Of a stretch of 35,333 bases of DNA, positions 33,462 to 35,333 are shown one piece after another; positions within the stretch are counted from its first letter, which is position 1; each line of letters opens with the position of its first letter. Location: contig JAGOMJ010000022.1 of assembly GCA_017993615.1 (NCBI GenBank), forward strand, positions 1-35,333. The letters run 5' to 3'. This DNA comes from Smithella sp. (lineage in GTDB: Bacteria > Desulfobacterota > Syntrophia > Syntrophales > Smithellaceae). The position numbers and the translations under genes were made by a program. The notes under the pieces were generated by a model. The model was not told the origin of the DNA. It ran no database searches and saw only the letters and a program-made list of their open reading frames with translations.

Positions 33462-34997
33462 ATGAAGACATTTCCGACATTGATCCGCATTCTTTTGTTT
33501 TTCTTTCTGACCGCTTCATCCTGTTTCGGTGCGGAACAGGTTCAGTTTCGGATTCTGCATCTGAATGACTTTCATGGTTTTGCCGAGCCGCAACGCCTGT
33601 CCGGATCGGCGCAGACCGCCGGCGGATTATCTTTTCTTGCCGGATCAATCAATCAGTTCAGAAAACATCAGCCGACACTGCTTCTGGCTGCCGGAGACTT
33701 TATTCAGGGGCATCCGTGGACAAACCTTTTTGAAGGCAAATCCACCATCGAGGCGATGAATGTCATGGGGTTTTCGGCAATGGTCCTCGGAAATCACGAA
33801 TTCGATTTCGGACAGGATGTTCTCAAAAAAAGGATTGCCGAAGCAGCTTTTCCGGTTCTGGCCGCCAATGTCCGCGGTTTCCCGTCCGTCAAACCGTATG
33901 TGATCAAAGACATCTCCGGCCTGAAAGTGGGGATCATCGGATTGATCACGGAAGAAACATCCACCACAACGCATCCGAAAAATGTTGAAGGCCTGATTTT
34001 TTCTCCGGTCATTGATACCGCGCAACAACTTGTCCGCGAGTTGAGAAATAAGACCGATTTGATCATCATTCTTTCCCATCTTGGCCTGCCGGCCGATGTG
34101 GCCCTGGCCGGGGCCGTTGAAGGAATTGACATCATTGTCGGCGGACATTCGCATACCCGCGTTGAAAAACCGATGATCGTTCGTAACACACTGATTGTTC
34201 AGGCGTGGGAACACGGCAAAGTGCTGGGGGTTCTGGATGTAACGGTCCGCAATAAAAAAATCAGCGGACATGAAGGACGGCTGATCGTCATCGATCCGGT
34301 CCAAAACAAGCCGGATCCGCCGGTGGCACAGATTGTTGATCGCTATCAGACACAGGCGGCCGGCATTCTCAACCATGTGATCGGCGAAGCCCGGGTCGAT
34401 CTGCCGGGGAAGGAGTCCCGCTGCCGGGAAACTTCTCTGGGCAATCTGGTCGCCGATATTTTAAGACAGCAAACCGGCGCCGATATCGCTTTGATCAACG
34501 GCGGCGGCATCCGGGCGGATATCTGGAAGGGTCCGGTTCGTATGAACGATATTCTTTCCGTCCTGCCTTTCTCCAATCGCGCTATTGTCCTGAAGGTCAG
34601 CGGACAAGAAATCAAAGATATCTTCGAACACGGCATTTCCGATCCGGAAGGGAAGGCGGGACGTTATCCTCAGGTTTCCGGAATGCAACTGACCTACAAT
34701 CCCGCCAACCCCGCCGGTCAGAGAATTACCGGCTTTACGATCAACGGGAAACCGTTGCAGACCGACCAACGGTACACACTGGCGACCAGTGATTTTCTGG
34801 CCGCCGGAGGCGACGGCTATGCCGCGTTCACCCGAATTCTTAAGACCATGAATGACGGGGGACAAAACACCGCATCGGAAAATCGCGCGCTGTTTTTTGC
34901 ATCCGGACAGGACATTCGCGACATGGTCATTGATTTTATCAGAGACAATAAAATGATTTCCGCCGCCGTGGAAAACAGGATCAGAAAGGAGGATTGA
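33462..34997 (+). CDS. 5'-nucleotidase family metallophosphatase (UshA-like)
   Basis: A 511-residue periplasmic 5'-nucleotidase/UDP-sugar-hydrolase family protein. A signal peptide (FPTLIRILLFFFLTASSCFG) precedes the metallophosphatase domain with ILHLNDFHG (D36, H38), AAGDFIQG, LGNHEFDFG (110-117), ILSHLG and VGGHSHT. The C-terminal nucleotidase domain has SLGNLVADILR, INGGGIRADI, VLPFSNRAIVLKVSG and LAAGGDGYAAF. It would release inorganic phosphate from nucleotides or related esters in the periplasm. AAGGA lies about 9 nt before the ATG. The small beta-grasp-like gene starts 3 nt after its stop, forming a two-gene unit. Confidence 0.93.
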   Translation: MKTFPTLIRILLFFFLTASSCFGAEQVQFRILHLNDFHGFAEPQRLSGSAQTAGGLSFLAGSINQFRKHQPTLLLAAGDFIQGHPWTNLFEGKSTIEAMNVMGFSAMVLGNHEFDFGQDVLKKRIAEAAFPVLAANVRGFPSVKPYVIKDISGLKVGIIGLITEETSTTTHPKNVEGLIFSPVIDTAQQLVRELRNKTDLIIILSHLGLPADVALAGAVEGIDIIVGGHSHTRVEKPMIVRNTLIVQAWEHGKVLGVLDVTVRNKKISGHEGRLIVIDPVQNKPDPPVAQIVDRYQTQAAGILNHVIGEARVDLPGKESRCRETSLGNLVADILRQQTGADIALINGGGIRADIWKGPVRMNDILSVLPFSNRAIVLKVSGQEIKDIFEHGISDPEGKAGRYPQVSGMQLTYNPANPAGQRITGFTINGKPLQTDQRYTLATSDFLAAGGDGYAAFTRILKTMNDGGQNTASENRALFFASGQDIRDMVIDFIRDNKMISAAVENRIRKED

Positions 34998-35000
34998 TTG

Positions 35001-35195
35001 ATGCGTGTCTGGTTAAATAATGAACCGGTCGATGTGGTTCCCGGAATGAAAGTTCGCGAAGCCCTGATTCAAGCAGGCTTTCTGCCGGAAGTGGAAAAGG
35101 GCGGAATCGTTCTTGACGAGTGGGGCAACGAAGTCGGTCTGGACGGGGCTCTGCAGGACGGAAGCCGTTATGCATTTAAAAAAAAGGCAGATTAA
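35001..35195 (+). CDS. Small beta-grasp-like protein (MoaD/ThiS-like fold), function unknown
   Basis: A 64-residue protein. The pattern WLNNEPVDVVPGMKVREALIQAG, then GIVLDEWGNEVGLDGALQDGSRYAF, resembles the ubiquitin-like beta-grasp fold of MoaD/ThiS or small ferredoxin-like domains. The C-terminal di-Gly needed for sulfur transfer is absent (it ends FKKKAD), so it is not an obvious sulfur carrier. The start is ATG at 35001, with AAAGGAGG about 8 nt upstream; a TTG one codon earlier is ignored. It is translated with the 5'-nucleotidase, 3 nt after that stop. An insertion element begins about 12 nt after its own stop. Confidence 0.75.
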   Translation: MRVWLNNEPVDVVPGMKVREALIQAGFLPEVEKGGIVLDEWGNEVGLDGALQDGSRYAFKKKAD

Positions 35196-35206
35196 AAAAA
35201 GCGGCA

Positions 35207-35333
35207 GAGACTGTAAACTAATCTGTGTAAATGGATAATTTTTCATATTGCCGCCAAATCAAAACGGCCCTCGTACATAACAGCCAGCTGAGAAATTGTC
35301 AAAGCCCAGTTGGCCAAAGGCATCGTCCATTTT
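35207..35333. mobile_element. End of an IS256-family insertion sequence, cut off by the window
   Basis: The stretch GAGACTGTAAACTAATCTG (from about 35208) is the kind of terminal sequence found at IS256-family ends, and it is followed at once by the 3' end of a transposase reading inward from the right. The other end and the target duplication lie outside the window, so the exact boundary (around 35207) is an estimate. Confidence 0.7.
35243..35333 (-). CDS. IS256-family transposase, C-terminal end only
   Basis: The last 30 codons of a transposase; the gene continues beyond the right edge. The translation KWTMPLANWALTISQLAVMY, EGRFDLAAI and stop matches the typical C-terminus of IS256-family (mutator-type) DDE transposases, where a W..AL.QLA...EGR element precedes the stop. 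The catalytic residues are outside the window. Confidence 0.85.
   Translation of the reverse strand, partial: KWTMPLANWALTISQLAVMYEGRFDLAAI

Noticed and set aside
1..35333. CRISPR arrays, tRNA or rRNA genes, phage or defence genes
   Set aside because: I saw no regularly spaced repeats, no tRNA-like cloverleaf and no recognisable defence or phage proteins in reading both strands; short RNA genes could be missed by eye.

Overview
The window looks like the chromosome of a Gram-negative, anaerobic Desulfobacterota ('Deltaproteobacteria'), with flavour closest to the Syntrophales (Syntrophus/Smithella type). The evidence is indirect: fatty-acid-type acyl-CoA synthetase and crotonase genes, a 2x[4Fe-4S] nitroreductase, a PerR regulator, dodecin, many outer-membrane and periplasmic proteins, moderate GC with AT-rich promoters, and a PilZ/HD-GYP/MshEN signalling repertoire. 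This is inference from gene content; no rRNA or other phylogenetic marker is present. Nearly all genes lie on the minus strand. Only the acyl-CoA synthetase (12373-14181) and the 5'-nucleotidase pair (33462-35195) are on the plus strand.

Layout. (1) 1-5592, minus: a TTG-started membrane HD-GYP protein with a very good sigma-70 promoter, then a SAM methyltransferase, a PilZ protein with GNAT-like regions, and a partial SDR; this looks like a c-di-GMP-linked locus. (2) 5764-9466: an hsp20-lon-crotonase run with a promoter before hsp20. (3) 9706-11970: a ferredoxin-nitroreductase overlapping an alpha/beta hydrolase, preceded by dodecin. (4) 11971-15090: a 402-nt regulatory region, the acyl-CoA synthetase, a bidirectional terminator and a metallo-beta-lactamase-fold hydrolase. 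(5) 15143-21058: a chaperone-usher pilus of the spore-coat-U/Csu ('archaic') type, comprising two pilin subunits, a multi-domain tip adhesin candidate, a chaperone and an usher. An internal promoter and hairpin separate the pilins from the rest. (6) 21140-24567: PerR, a sigma-54 activator whose GAF domain is split by a -1 frameshift at a G5 run, and a protein with three MshEN-like modules fused through an internal signal-peptide-like segment to an extracytoplasmic beta domain. (7) 24916-30446: a Lol/MacB-like module of ATPase, two tandem paralogous permeases, a LolA-like periplasmic protein and an outer-membrane beta-barrel, read from one promoter and closed by a terminator. (8) 30679-35333: a PBP7-type D,D-endopeptidase, an ABC-2 exporter whose ATPase mRNA may be leaderless, a 5'-nucleotidase with a small beta-grasp-like partner, and the 3' end of an IS256-family element.

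How they may work together. The window is dominated by envelope functions: pilus assembly, lipid or lipoprotein export, peptidoglycan remodelling and outer-membrane barrels. It also carries three kinds of c-di-GMP-associated domain (HD-GYP, PilZ, MshEN). The best candidates for something undescribed are the MshEN-signal peptide-beta-domain protein beside the pilus locus, the PilZ-GNAT/methyltransferase/HD-GYP cluster, and the five-gene export module ending in its own barrel. All functional links are inferred from sequence and gene order only.
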